Assembly (NCBI RefSeq): GCF_023856365.1
Contig: NC_064537.1
Span: 8,878,324-8,942,323, forward strand
DNA from: Brienomyrus brachyistius
Taxonomy: Eukaryota; Chordata; Actinopteri; Osteoglossiformes; Mormyridae
Reading direction: 5' to 3'
DNA length: 64,000 nucleotides
Shown here: in pieces, positions 26,501-37,586 of the stretch
How positions within the stretch are numbered: the stretch's first letter is position 1
Layout: each line of letters opens with the position of its first letter
The notes under the pieces: generated by a model
Seen by the model: the letters and a program-made list of their open reading frames with translations, nothing else
Told to the model about the DNA's origin: nothing
The model's database searches: none
Program-made: the position numbers and the translations under genes

Positions 26501-29500
26501 TAGACTGTATCGTCTTACCTGTAGAGACTGGGGTGAGAATACCAATGGGAGTCTCCGGAAATGGACATTTCCAACGAGCCGGAACGTGCCAGTGTCAATC
26601 ACAGCCGTGCCTCGATTGCTGAGGGGGTGGTGGGGGGCTCGCTGCCCTTCCTGGGTCTGCTTTGGACCTGACCGCCGCTGAAACGGGACACTTGGCTGCT
26701 TCCACCTTCAGGAGCATCTCAGACAATCGAATGCCGATGTCAGAATGAGTGTCAGCCCTTCCAGGAGAAGCTGCTCCCTTTGGGTGGATTGTGTAATCCA
26801 GTGTGTCATGTGAGCGCATACATTTGTACACACACATGAACGTATAATGTGATGAAGTATGACAAACTCATATCCAAACCCCATCCTGCCATTGAGGATT
26901 TCTAAGGGCTTCTCATCAGCGTCGATGTCACCTAACCATCCCCCCCCCCCCCCCACACCCACCCAAGCCTCCCTGAAGTTTAGAGTCAGACGTTCACAAT
27001 GGCAGCAATCGAAAATTAAAATTCAAAGGGAGCACTGGTGTTCTGAAGTGGCCTGCATCGGCGGGGCTTTTAGAGTGGATGTAATATGTAAATGTGACTT
27101 TGGACGATGCAGCACTTGAGGGAGCCGGGGGTGGGGGTCGGCGGCAACATGACCATGTCATCAGAAAGCGACGGCCCGCTCTTAGGTTTGTGTGTGATAT
27201 TTTCATTTTGCGACTCCCCAGCGCTGTCAGATTTCCATTATGGGCACCTTCGCCTAGCGCATCCAATAGGCGCAGCTCTCCATGGGGCAAGAGGTGATAC
27301 AAACCAGAGAGAGAGAGGGATTAAACCAACCATCCATCCATACATCCATCCATCCGTAACTGCTTATGCAGTACAAGGTCAGAGTGGGCCTGTAGCCTTT
27401 CCCAAGAAGCACAGGCCGTAAGTCGGGGCACAGCCCCTGGATGGGATGTCGGTCAGACAGCAGCTGTCTGTCGAAGCCGCCCCCCCCATGCACGGAGCTG
27501 CACACGACCACAGGTGTGCAAATGGGTTTCTTGCAAGTGTGTTCTTCTGTTTGCATACAGAGCATCTGCGTGTCGCGGTTTTTTTTTTTTTTTACTCATT
27601 TTGGACTAATGGCATCTTTAGCAAGACCGTTTCGATGGAAACCACGTTGCTACGGAAACACAGCTTGTCTCTTTGAATTAGGAATTTCTCTCTCCCTCTT
27701 TCTCCCTTTCTGTCTGTCCAGTTTTTTTCCCCCCATCTGCCAATCTGATGACACGGTGCTAGTGTAGAAATGCAAAGGTGGACGAGGACATGTGGGGACA
27801 CGCTTATGGGAGCAGAAAGGTTTTCCAGAACAAGGTGGAATAATGGGCAGACAGGAGTGGTGCTTTTACTAAAGGGCAACAGGACGTGGGAAAGGGCAAT
27901 GAACAGAGCGAGGAGGTGAGCGCAGGAAAGAGGGGGGGGGGAGATTGATTGTGTTCCCCTAAGTGCTTTTGGCATTATTGAAATTCTTCTGTCCTACCAA
28001 TCATGCCGTTCTGAATAACACTTAGAAAGTAATGGACAGAATGATGGAAGGGGAAGGAGGGTAATGTGACAGGAGTGACGAAGGCAAAGGAACACGTGGG
28101 GAGGAACCAGGAGAAAAGAGAAGGCAAGAAGAACAGGAACCGGGAGGAAGGAAAAAGTGAGGAGAGCAGGAACCGGGAGGAAGGACCAGACAAGGGGGTG
28201 CAGGAACTCGGGAGGAAGGAGCTGGTGGGTAGAGCAGGAACCAGGAGGAAAGAACAGGTGGGGAGAGCAGGAAATGAGAGGAAGGAGAAGGCGAGCATAA
28301 CAGGAACCTCCTTTTGCCTCCATAACCACTTCAGGGATAGAAGAGCTCAGAGACGCCACTCTGCACGCCATTGATTGTCAAAGTTGTAGTTTTCTAGTTG
28401 GATGTAATGACCCTAACTCATTCTCCTCTGACCTTTGGCATTAATAAGGTTTTCTCTGCCACAGAAATGCCAACGACTGGATGGTTTTTGTTCATCACAC
28501 CATTTCTGTAAAATCTAGACCATGTAGTGTGTGAAAATCTGTGCTTGAGATGCTTGGACCGGCCATGTGTGGCGGCAACACCACCACGTTCAGAACCACT
28601 TACCTCCTTCGAATGCTTATCCACACAGCGACTGAACCTCAGCACTCCATCAGCATGCTGTATGTATTTGTTTTCTGCCACGTGATTGGCTGCTTGGGGT
28701 GCAGGTGCGCCTATTAAACTGGCCTCTGTGTTTATATGTAATCTCCCCGTGTCGCACACTGTGCATTCTGGGATTGGTCGAAAGCTCTTACAGGTTAAGC
28801 ATTATGGTAGATGGATGGATATTTGTGTATTTTTTTCAGTTCTCCGAAATGCTCGCTGCCTCAGAGCAATTTTATTTCTTTGTTGTCTGAAGTCTAAAAA
28901 TGGAAACTGTCTCCTTCCCTGCTCTCCCTGTCTGTCCGCATCCAGGGCCTGTCCTTGTCTACTTCTCTGTGTCTGTTCCTCCCTCTATCTCGGTCGCTTT
29001 CACCTCCCAGTGCTGGCGGGCCCCTATGCGAAAAATTCAGCGTACCAGAGCAGGGTCATGCCTGCTCCTACCACCTCGAGCTGAGGGGTGATTTCTAGCA
29101 TTTTTTAAGGTGGGCGGGGGAGGGGGCATAAGAGGGGCTCTAAGTCATAGACAAGCCAATCGTATCGTTAGGCAGTGATATGTTTTGAATAGGTAAGTGA
29201 CAGGAGAAGGGGACACTCAGCTTTCCACATGGGCCAGTGTCCGTGTGAACCCCGGAGCCTGTCCCTGGGGTCTGTCACACTTTCCCGGCTCACATTTCAC
29301 ACTATCTGCGGCTGAGGCACCTTCACAAGTTACCTGCCAGGACCAGCTCAAATCAGAGACGGTTTGGAGCTGACCCTTTAAGTGGATCAGTGTTCTTTTA
29401 AAGAAAAGAAAAAAAAAAAACACTTCCAGAAATATCCCCATTAGTAGAATTTATGTTCTCTAAAAGCTATAAAACTGTCACTGAATCGGTCCTGTGTGGA

Positions 29501-32500
29501 AGCAAATGACGTCTTTTTGTTTGTTCTGCACTTTTCCTACCCAGAATGCATCTGCATTTATGAACAGTACAGTTTCTCGAGGCACCGTCTCATCGTACAC
29601 AGAAGCTGTTAGCGCCTGGCTTGTATTCATATCGTGTACGTGTCACAGTTATGTTTGTGTTAGTATATGCTGGAATATCTGGGGACACATGGGGGCCGGA
29701 GTGGTACCATGGCGTCAGTCACAGGTACCAGAATGGGCATAAGTTATGAAGGGGTTGTAAATCTCTCCAATAATCGAAACCAGCTAATGAAACCTTTTGG
29801 ACCCCTTAAATGGGGTGGGTACCCCAACCTCCCCAATGCTCAACCCAAAGTTATGCCCTTGGGTGAGCACACATCACCCAGACCCCCCCCCCACCCCCAG
29901 TACCCTTCAAGTGATGGTGTGGCTGATTGATTTTAATTACAAACCCGATGTCTTGCGACACAGCGTCTCGGGCAGACGGAGTGGTGAAGGAGCAGGCGAG
30001 CAGGAGAAAGGATGAGGAGGGGGAGGGTAGGCGGCTGGGGAGGGGGTGTGACCAGCAGGATGAAGGTGAGGGGCACCGAGAGGAAGCTCTCTCCACTGCA
30101 GACCTCCTACACGTGGCCCAGGCCCTTGATTCCGCATTTGAATCTGAAAGACTGAGATCAGAGGAGCATCTCCACGTTTGTTCTCTAACACCCCCCCTCT
30201 CTTTTTTTAAAGATGTCTGCATTTTGGAGTCTATCTTGTCATCACGGCCTGATCTCCTGCCAGCGCCGGTGGTGCTCTGGGGTGTGAGGTTGACTTGCTC
30301 AGTGACAGAGAGCAGGGGGTGTGGGCGGCCCTGGCAGAGGGCAGAGTGGAGCCGTGGCCAGATGCCGGCCAGTCGCCTCAGGTGGTACAAGACACACGCT
30401 GAGGTCTAAACCTCCCACAGCGTGGGGGGGAGGGGGGGGGTCATATGTAATGGGTTTGGCCACTTGCAGGTCTGACATCCATGGCCAAACCCAGGGGACA
30501 TAGACTTCAATGCTCCTGCCGTGTTTTTCTGCTGTTAAGGTGAAGCAGTTCTGCATTGACCTCGTTGGGTCTCCGCTCTCCGAGTCTGAAGGAGAGTGAT
30601 GCCCTGTATGTATTCGATTCCCTACTGAATCACCACCTCCTCCTATGCCCGCTTGACCGCCACCTCCCTCTGTACTCCTGCATACAGTCAGCAATCCCAA
30701 TCTCTCCCAGAGGTGCACTGGCGGTTTGCCATTCAGGGCATTTTTCCGGTGGGCTGATTGCCTTTGGGGTAATTTGTCATACAACCCCACCCTCTTCAGA
30801 AAAAAGTGGTGACCCGCCCCCCCAAAAAAAAAAAAAAAAAAGTACAATAATTAAACCCAGACACAAGATTTTCTCCCTTTGTGTCTGTTGGCATGCGCCC
30901 GTCTGTGTGCGTGTGCGTGAATGAGTGTGATTAAAGCGGCGCGTGGGATGCGGCCGGTCTGGGTTCCCTAGCAGCCAGTGGAAGCCGCTCAGTTAATGGG
31001 TCACGGGTTTAATGTTTCATTCTGCTTCGCTTGTGTCACATTCTGCCATCCGCTCCCTGCCAGCGCAGGAGTAGGCCAGTGGGCACATTCAGGCCACTTC
31101 CTGTTGGCCCACATCGCGAGGACGAAACCCCTTCAGCGATTAACCAGCCCTTCCACCGTCCGCGCTGCCTGTAACCGGAATAGCGGGAGCGGCCCTGGAA
31201 CTGAGGGGGGGGGGGGGGTGGGGGGGGGGAGAGCCCAGTTTGACGCTGGGGGAGACTCGGGGAAAAGGGACTTTGTGTTGGATTGGAAAGCGGGCAAGGT
31301 GGGACATCGCAGAGCCTCTTAGTGAAGTTTGGAAAGTCAAGCCGGGGAAGTGGGGGTGTTGGAGAAGGGGGGGTGCTGGCTCACTGTCTCTCACGGCCGT
31401 GCGGTCTGTTACGCTTCGGTGCTGTCTGGGCCATGCCAAGAAAGCAGATTTGGGCAGGATTGTGGGGAGGGGGAGGCAGGAGGCAGAGTGGGTTCACAGT
31501 TGTCCTCTGTGGGGGCTGTTTGTGTGGCTCAAGGGGGTAGACAGGGGTCACACAGGCACTGAAACTGCCTGATCTGATCCCTGGGCACCCTCGGGGCTGC
31601 ACATACTGCCCCCTAGGGGCAGAACTAGGGTGAATCGCTGCCCGCGTATGCTTGCAGGAGGACGCCTGCATTCCAGCTCTGGCTCCGGATTGGCCGGCAG
31701 CCGTTGCTGAAAAGACCGCTGCCGACGCGCCGGGACTCAATCTGTCACCAAGTTCTGGTGCATGAGCGGCGGTCTGGAATTCGGCTGCTTGGCGTGCGGG
31801 AACACGGAAGCGCTCCGTGCCAAAGCGTGTCCCGCTTGGACGCTCGCGCGTGTTCACACATCACAGACATGTCGGAGGCACCCCTCTCCGCATGTGTTTT
31901 CATCTGGTTTGGTATTTCGATGCAGTGAAACAGTCGAGCCCCGTTTAAATACATTTAATCTCACCTGACATGTATGCGCAAGCAGTGAGACTCTTCCGGA
32001 GATTACCGTGCCCGAAGACGACGGCTTCATTAAGCGCATAATCAATCAAAATGAACATCAGCAGATCCGTGTCACTGGCGGTTCTATCTGACCACGTGAC
32101 ACGAAGACGACTGGAAAAAAGCACCAGCCCATCTTCTGAGGGTAGGACCTTGCCCGTTAGCTGCTTGAACCTGTAACCTTCTTTATGGAGCTACACCTCC
32201 CGCCCCAGTTCTGCTGTACATGGAGATCGGCTCTGGGGACCATTTCTCGTCGGAATGAGATCTCTGGCAGCCCACAGCGAGTTTCAGCCTCACGGGTACG
32301 AATTACATTAAGCCTCCATTAAAATCGCACAAAGAACTTCTAATTAATAAATAAAGGAGAGTCTATTGCAAGTGCCGTTAACACCTGCTGCCCTGCTCCC
32401 CTCACACCTATCAATGATTACTTTTTAGTTGTTTAGTTGCTGGGACAATTCTATATACATTTTTTTTAATGGCGGGGGTCATAATTCATAATGATGGGCC

Positions 32501-35500
32501 ACCTGGTGACTGGACACTCCAGGGGCCAGTCAGCAGCATCCGAGTCTCTATGACTCCGCCCCTTTTTAAATTTTTGTCTAAGACCGTAAGGGACTTTTGC
32601 CTTATTCTGGGTGGGGTGTTGCTAGGGGCAGGTTTCTGATAGCTGGGGGTGGTTTCGATTATCTCATCCTGGGCCTTTCCCCTCGAACCCACGCGCCTCC
32701 TCTTTCACCGATTATTTTTCTGTCTTCCTGTCACATTTTCCCCTCCGGAAAGAGTTCTTCATTCGAATCTGAATAGTGTCCAGGACAGAATTAGACAAAA
32801 TACTTTAATCAAGACCGGGGTTTTTAAATTAAAGTTAAAAAAAGAAAAGGGGTGGGAGGGGGGCTGAATATAGTTAAAATAAGGTTGCTGCTAATTATAT
32901 GATGGCTCGGCGACTGTAAGACGTAATTACATTCATGTGTATTAGATTAAAGACAAGAATAAAAAAATGCAATGATGAGGAAAATGGAAGCATCAGAGAT
33001 GGAGGGAAGGAATGAGAAGGAGAAGAGTGGAAGAGGGGCGGAATTCCGGTAACTTCGCGCCGAAGGGTTTTCATTAAAAAAAAAAAAAAAAGGAATGTGA
33101 ATGTTATTCAGCGCTCGGGATTGATCGAGAGTGCAGCTTCACAGCGTGTGTGACTGTGCGTGAAAACAAAAGGCTGTTTCGAAACCCCCCCCCCCGGCAG
33201 GTGTGCGTGGCTGGCCGGTGTGTGCGTGAGCGTGGTGTTCCATGCGTCCGTTCCCGGGAATCGGCAGCCTTGCGCTGATCCCCAGCCGAGGCCCAGCTGA
33301 TGTCTCCCCGCTCTACTCCTCCATCTCGGCGACTTCCTGCCATGTGGGCCGAGTGGCGAATCGGCTGGCATGTCGCTCCCCCTGCATACTTAATTAAGGA
33401 CAGGCTTCCTGGCTCCGACGGGTACGTGCGCTTGGCATAGCATTCCAGGAGGTATTACTCAAATGCACTCGCTCCCGCGGCAGGGCGGCGACTCGGGGAA
33501 GGAGTCCACTCGTATGTACATAACTTGAGAGAACGCCATGCATCGCTCTGGCTGGCAAAATGTGCCAGAATGTTCCACCATCTGTATTGAGGCAGAGCCC
33601 TCCGCAGTGGTATACGGGATCAGTGGTGTGGGTCATTCAGAGGTCTTTGTGCTCCGTGATCATATGTGCTGGATGTTTGCTTATGTGTGAGGTTGTTTGT
33701 TGTGTTTGTGTATGTGTCATTTACAGAACAGTTTGTACGTGTCTGAGAGATTATTGCTATTTTTTGTATCTGTCAGTACAGCATGCGTGTCTGTGCGCTT
33801 CTGTGTGACTGTACTCCGTACTGTGTGTGTCTGTTCGGTTCATTATGTACCGTTGGCGTGTGTCTGTACAGTATGTGTTGGTGCAGACTACATTTCCGTT
33901 TATGTCCACCGTGCTCTGTGAGAGACACCGTGCTCTGTGAGAGAGACTGTGCTCTGAGTGACACCTATTTGGAGAATAAATGAAAGAAGCAGTTAACAGG
34001 CACATGTGTAATTGGCAAAGGGGCCGAGTCCACTATTGCAAAGGCTCTGTGTGCCTCAGTGTCCTCAGGCAGGAGAGGCGGAGGGGAGAGAAGGGAAGAG
34101 ATGGGGCAAGGGAGGAGAAAGCGGAGGGGGAAGAGAGGAGAGGATGGAGAAGGGGGAGCGAGGAGAGGAGAGGATGGAGAGGCAGGATGGGAGAGGGGAA
34201 GAGGGGAGGAGACAGGAGAGGGGAGAGGAGAAAGGTGAGTGAGAAGAGGAGAAATGAGAAGAGAGAGTAGAGGGGGGAAGAGAGAAGAGGGGAGAAAGCG
34301 AGTTGGCAGGGGAGGTGGAAGAGAGGAGAAATGAGGGAGGAGGGGAGAGAAGGGAGAGGAGAAAGATGAAGGAGAAGAGAGTGAGGAGAGGGGGAGAGAA
34401 GAGGGGAAAACGGAGAAGCGGCAATTGAGAGCAGAGAGTGGAGTGGCTGGGAGGAAGAGAGGAGAGGCAAGAGGACAAACATGCAAGAGGAGAGGGGGAC
34501 AGGAGTAATAGGAGGGGAGGGCAGTGAAGGGGGCGAGAAGAGACTGCCTGATGCCTCCCTGTGCCCCGGGCCTCCTCCTTCGGCCCCGCGTTTTGCTCGC
34601 TCGGCCCCCTGACCCATTAAAAGTTAGGCAACAGGAAATGATGAAATAAACACACACACGAGCAAACACGGCTGGTAATTATCTTGACAATGAAGTGCGC
34701 GGGGGGGGGGGGGGGGGGGGGGGGGGGGGTGGCACTTGTTAGTGCTAATATTTATTTTTTTGAATGAATTACGAATCCGTGACTCTTTAGTGTGGTGAGG
34801 ATTCACTGAATTGCCAAGCTGGGTACTATAGTACAATATCACCACTATTACAATGGGGGAGAGGAACCTGTGAATCTAATTATATCAGTATCTTGGCAGT
34901 AATTTCAATTTCTTAAATATAATAGAGAGGGGGAGAATGGAGTGGAGAGAGCAGGAGTAAGCCAATCAGGGAGAGCAGGAGGGTGGGGAGTGAGGGGCTG
35001 TGGAAAAAAATGAAAGCAGGGAGAAAGTGGGGTAATGCAGGGCAAAGAGCTGAAGATAGAAGAAGAGGAGAAGAGGCTGGGGATAGCAAGGGCAAAGACA
35101 CGTCCCCATCCTTTCCTTTGGTGCACACTTCATGAGCACAGCTGAACCGTGAGCCCGTTGATGGCGTCACCATGACCGGCCGGCATGATCATCGATCCCG
35201 GATCGAAGTGTCAAATCGATGGCCCGCTTTCTGGAGGGAAGGGTGGAGCCTTTGATACGGAGGGAGACGCACGTCACCTGAACCGGGGAGATGCTCAGCA
35301 CTGCTGTTTGGCAGCAAATAGTTTGTAGAGCGAGAGACACGGACACAAATCTCCCTCTTCCGCGTTCGTGACCAATTCATCCCATTTGAGGCTGAAATGG
35401 AAACACACAAAAGCCCAAAAGCCCTTCAATCACACAACACGTTACTTAAGTGCTTTTTTTGGTCTCTGTAGTCAGCCCAACTTCTTTCCTTTAATTTCAG

Positions 35501-37586
35501 GATGACAACTCCATGTTCTTCCAGTTTGGTCCCTCAATTGAACAGCAAGCCTCAGTCATTTTGAACATCATGGAAGAATATGACTGGAACATATTCTCCA
35601 TCGTTACCACCTACTATCCTGGCTACCTGGACTTTGTTACACAAGGTACATTAAACTGGTCTCATCCACATAGCTGATGGTCTTTCTCACAATGAGATGG
35701 TTAAAAACTCAAGGCTTGCAATGTAAAGCAAGGAGGAGATGATTCCAATATGTTAGTGACTACAGTATAATATATGGTGGATCTCGGGATGGCCGTTTCT
35801 GGGGTCCTTAACAGACGAGGAGGCTCGTAGAGCAGCGTTGACGTTCAGTAGCCCAGCTCTTGCCCACGGAGTGTGCTGTGCTCTCGCGCCAGATCCGCAG
35901 CACCATCGAGAACAGCTTCGTGGCTGGGAGCTGGAGGAGGTGCTGCTGCTGGACATGTCGGTGGATGATGGAGATTCCAAGATCCAGAACCAGATGAAGA
36001 AGCTGCAGAGCCCCGTCATCCTGCTCTACTGCACCAAGGAGGAGTCCACCACCATCTTCGAGGTCGCCCACCTCCGTGGGCTCACGGGGTATGGCTACAC
36101 CTGGATCGTGCCCTCGCTGGTGGCCGGGGATGCCGACAATGTTCCAGCAGTGTTTCCTACAGGTACGGCGGGCGGAGGGCTGTATGAGAGCAGGACGTAG
36201 TGTTGTAGTGCCTGGGTCAGCCTTTTGGGACACCAGTTAGCAACCAATTGCCATCACTTTTAATAGTTCTTCAACAGAGTCTCACAAGTGATATTGCACT
36301 CCATTACAAATACAATGGATACTGAAATTCTACAAAGACTTACTGATGTGTCGTAACTCACAATACTGAAGTGAAAAATATCCATCCATCTTCCAGTTGC
36401 TTATCCAGTACAGGGTTATGGGGGACCTGGAGCTTATCCCAGGAAGCACAGGCCACAAGTCACGCAGGTCCTTGGATGGAGTCCTGGTCCATCACAGGAC
36501 GCACATACACACTGACCCTATGATGCACACTGTGGCGAATGTAGAGCTGCCAAATGGTTTAACTGCTTGTCCTTGGGCAGTGGAAGGAAGTCTCTAAAAT
36601 GCATCGTTTCAAATTGTGCCTTACCACTTTATGCATGCATGCCCGCATCCATTCCGTCCATCCATCTGTCTTCTAACCACTTTTCCGAGTCAAGGAGGGC
36701 ACAAGGCCAGGGGGTGCCTTGGTTGGGATGGGGTCCTACATATGCAAGCACAGTCACCCATTCGAATATGACGGGCAGGTTGGAGGCGCCCCTTAGCTTA
36801 ACTGTGTGTCTTCGGGCTGTGAGTGTGTCCCACGGAACCTGCAGGAAACCGCATGACAGGGAGAGAACATGCAATCTCCACACGCACGGAGTGGAGGAAG
36901 GAGTCACAAAGCCCCAAACCCGGAGGCGTGATGCAGCCGTGCTGCCCACTGAGCCGCCATGCTGCTGCGCGAAAACGAAGCAGCTCATTTTGCAGAAAAA
37001 TAACAACTAAGATGCAGGTTTCTGCTTGTGGGTTCCGTTTGGTTGGCCGGAATATGTCAAAAACGGCAGCGTTTAATAGGGACGTTATGCTAGGATGTGG
37101 AGACGAGTCCCAAGCTGGTTCACATATTGTAATACCTATAAATTCCATGAATTGCATTCAGACAAATTCCAGGTACATCCAAACTGTTACCCCTCAAGGG
37201 TGTTGTAATGTATCACAACACACCCATGTACACCATGATCCTATTGTGAAAGGCGCCGTATAAGGATGAATTGGAATTGGAATTGGAATTGGAATTGAAT
37301 TGCCAGCATGGTCCTCCTGGCCCAGCTTGCTATGGAGAAAGCTCTGCCACTTATGCATTCCCCCGCCTCTCTCTTTCCTCCTTGTGCCTTCAGGTCTCAT
37401 CTCCGTCTCGTATGACGAATGGGACTATGGGCTGGAGGCCCGAGTTCGGGATGCGGTGGCAGTCATCGCCATGGCGACGTCCACCATGATGCTGGACAGG
37501 GGGCCCCACACTCTCCTAAAGTCCGAGTGCCACGGGGCCCCTGAGAAGAAGGGCTCCAACACGGGGAACCCCAATGAGGTGCTCAG
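19974..37586 (+). CDS. grin2b: GluN2B-type NMDA receptor subunit, 5' part only (four coding exons, 395 codons)
   Basis: This gene encodes the N-terminal part of a glutamate-gated NMDA receptor GluN2 subunit, a plasma-membrane partner of GluN1 at excitatory synapses. Coding exons are 19998-20576, 35501-35645, 35893-36162 and 37394-37586, with phases 0, 1, 1, 2. Residues 1-50 hold a signal peptide (hydrophobic core [12 protein letters not shown]); a Gly-rich then Pro-rich linker follows. From about residue 90 the clamshell amino-terminal domain matches GluN2B far better than 2A, 2C or 2D, for example [40 protein letters not shown] and [15 protein letters not shown]. Residue 340 keeps the Glu equivalent to human E284. 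Oddities are Arg183 at the zinc-ligand His position, two compensated frameshifts (residues 241-251 and 302-303), and complete absence of downstream exons. It may be a diverging ohnolog, an early pseudogene, or an intact gene with assembly errors. The family call is firm; the 2B assignment and functionality are less so. Confidence 0.85.
22650..22668. repeat. C homopolymer of about 18-19 bases
   Basis: An uninterrupted C run in grin2b-like intron 1. It is prone to length error. Confidence 0.9.
23090..23400 (-). mobile_element. Degenerate SINE-like repeat, reverse orientation
   Basis: Read on the minus strand, it runs from a head near 23400 (GGCAGAGTGGCAGCTCAGCAGG) through a body containing the GTTAATTAGCATTTTC region and an internal CA/TG microsatellite (about 23300-23322). 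It ends near 23090 without a clear GGATGG tail. It resembles the 17166 SINE class but is much decayed. Confidence 0.5.
24838..24862. repeat. 25-base C homopolymer
   Basis: An uninterrupted run of C in grin2b-like intron 1. Confidence 0.95.
26325..26390 (+). repeat. Fragment of a dispersed fish repeat (TTTATTGTCATTGTG type)
   Basis: The sequence GACTTTATTGTCATTGTGTCAGAAATACAAAGAAATTTG resembles a widespread retroelement 3' end in teleost genomes. A related but not identical fragment occurs at 58975-59060. Confidence 0.4.
27325..27470 (-). mobile_element. SINE 3' fragment, reverse orientation
   Basis: A CCATCCATCCATACATCCATCCATCC tail on the plus strand precedes GTAACTGCTTATGCAGTACAAGG and the CAGGCCGTAAG region. 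The same order of motifs appears at 36385-36600. Only the 3' part of the element is present. Confidence 0.55.
28095..28310. repeat. Purine-rich minisatellite, about 33-bp unit, six imperfect copies
   Basis: Successive units share the core GCAGGAACCGGGAGGAAGGA with diverged connectors. The copies differ by 10-30 percent, so it is an old array. The plus strand is almost entirely A and G. Confidence 0.75.
34060..34520. repeat. Long polypurine tract (GA-rich)
   Basis: About 450 bases are overwhelmingly A and G on the plus strand, made of short GAGGAGAGG and GGGGAGAG units with interruptions. It is not a clean tandem repeat. Such tracts can adopt triplex (H-DNA) structures; that is a general property, not something shown here. 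Confidence 0.85.
34701..34739. repeat. 39-base G homopolymer
   Basis: It is preceded by GCGC and followed by T. It is the longest mononucleotide run in the window and lies in grin2b-like intron 1, 0.8 kb upstream of exon 2. Confidence 0.95.
35501..35645 (+). CDS. grin2b: grin2b-like coding exon 2
   Basis: The acceptor TTTAATTTCAG and the donor ACAAG/GTACAT bound 145 bases. It encodes residues 194-241 plus one base, including [19 protein letters not shown] and the TTYYPGY stretch. Human GluN2B has 48 codons ending phase 0 here; this exon carries one extra base near its 3' end (GTTACACAAG), so exon 3 is entered in a shifted frame. Confidence 0.85.
35893..36162 (+). CDS. grin2b: grin2b-like coding exon 3 with compensated frameshifts
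   Basis: The acceptor TCGCGCCAG and donor CCTACAG/GTACGG bound 270 bases. The ancestral peptide [10 protein letters not shown] is still legible at the start but in the wrong frame. A missing G near 35922 restores the normal frame, so residues 242-251 read [10 protein letters not shown] before [14 protein letters not shown] second local shift at about 36072-36080 changes SV to LR before GLTGYGYTW. The rest matches GluN2B closely. Confidence 0.82.
36366..36600 (-). mobile_element. SINE 3' fragment, reverse orientation (grin2b-like intron 3)
   Basis: It begins TCCATCCATCTTCCAGTTGC then CTTATCCAGTACAGGG and the AGCACAGGCC region, the same layout as the 27325 fragment. Box A/B head sequences are missing. 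Confidence 0.55.
36645..36965 (-). mobile_element. tRNA-derived SINE, reverse orientation (grin2b-like intron 3)
   Basis: The plus strand begins with a CATCCATTCCGTCCATCCATC tail, passes through a body with GAGAACATGCAATCTCCACAC, and ends with GCCCACTGAGCCGCCATGCTG, the reverse complement of an A-box-like head. It lies 430 bp upstream of exon 4. Confidence 0.6.
37230..37302 (+). repeat. Retroelement 3' tail with (GGAATT)n
   Basis: ATTGTGAAAGGCGCCGTATAAGG followed by four GGAATT units and AATTG resembles the 3' end of fish retroposons that finish TGTGAAAGGCGCTATATAA plus a short tandem repeat. The family is inferred from memory of that consensus. Confidence 0.45.
37394..37586 (+). CDS. grin2b: grin2b-like coding exon 4, last one traceable
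   Basis: The acceptor GTGCCTTCAG and the donor CTCAG/GTAGGC bound 193 bases, entered with one base carried over and leaving phase 2. It begins with [19 protein letters not shown], which is strongly GluN2-specific, and encodes through GNPNEVL. The Glu of YDEWDY aligns with human E284. The expected next exon (start of NVTFEGRNLSF in orthologs) was not found up to the N gap. Confidence 0.85.

Larger units (their letters stand above)
20577..35500 (+). other. grin2b: grin2b-like intron 1 (14.9 kb)
   Basis: The intron is bounded by GTACGG and TTTAATTTCAG. No coding sequence is recognised inside. It contains CT- and GA-rich stretches (22140-22210, 24838-24862, 28070-28310, 34060-34520), SINE-tail fragments on the minus strand (23090-23400, 27325-27470), long C and G homopolymers and short AT-rich segments. 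Large first introns are usual in this gene family. Confidence 0.7.

Noticed and set aside
33965..34669. 234-codon minus-strand frame, Ser/Pro/Leu-rich
   Set aside because: Produced by the complement of the polypurine tract; pure low complexity.
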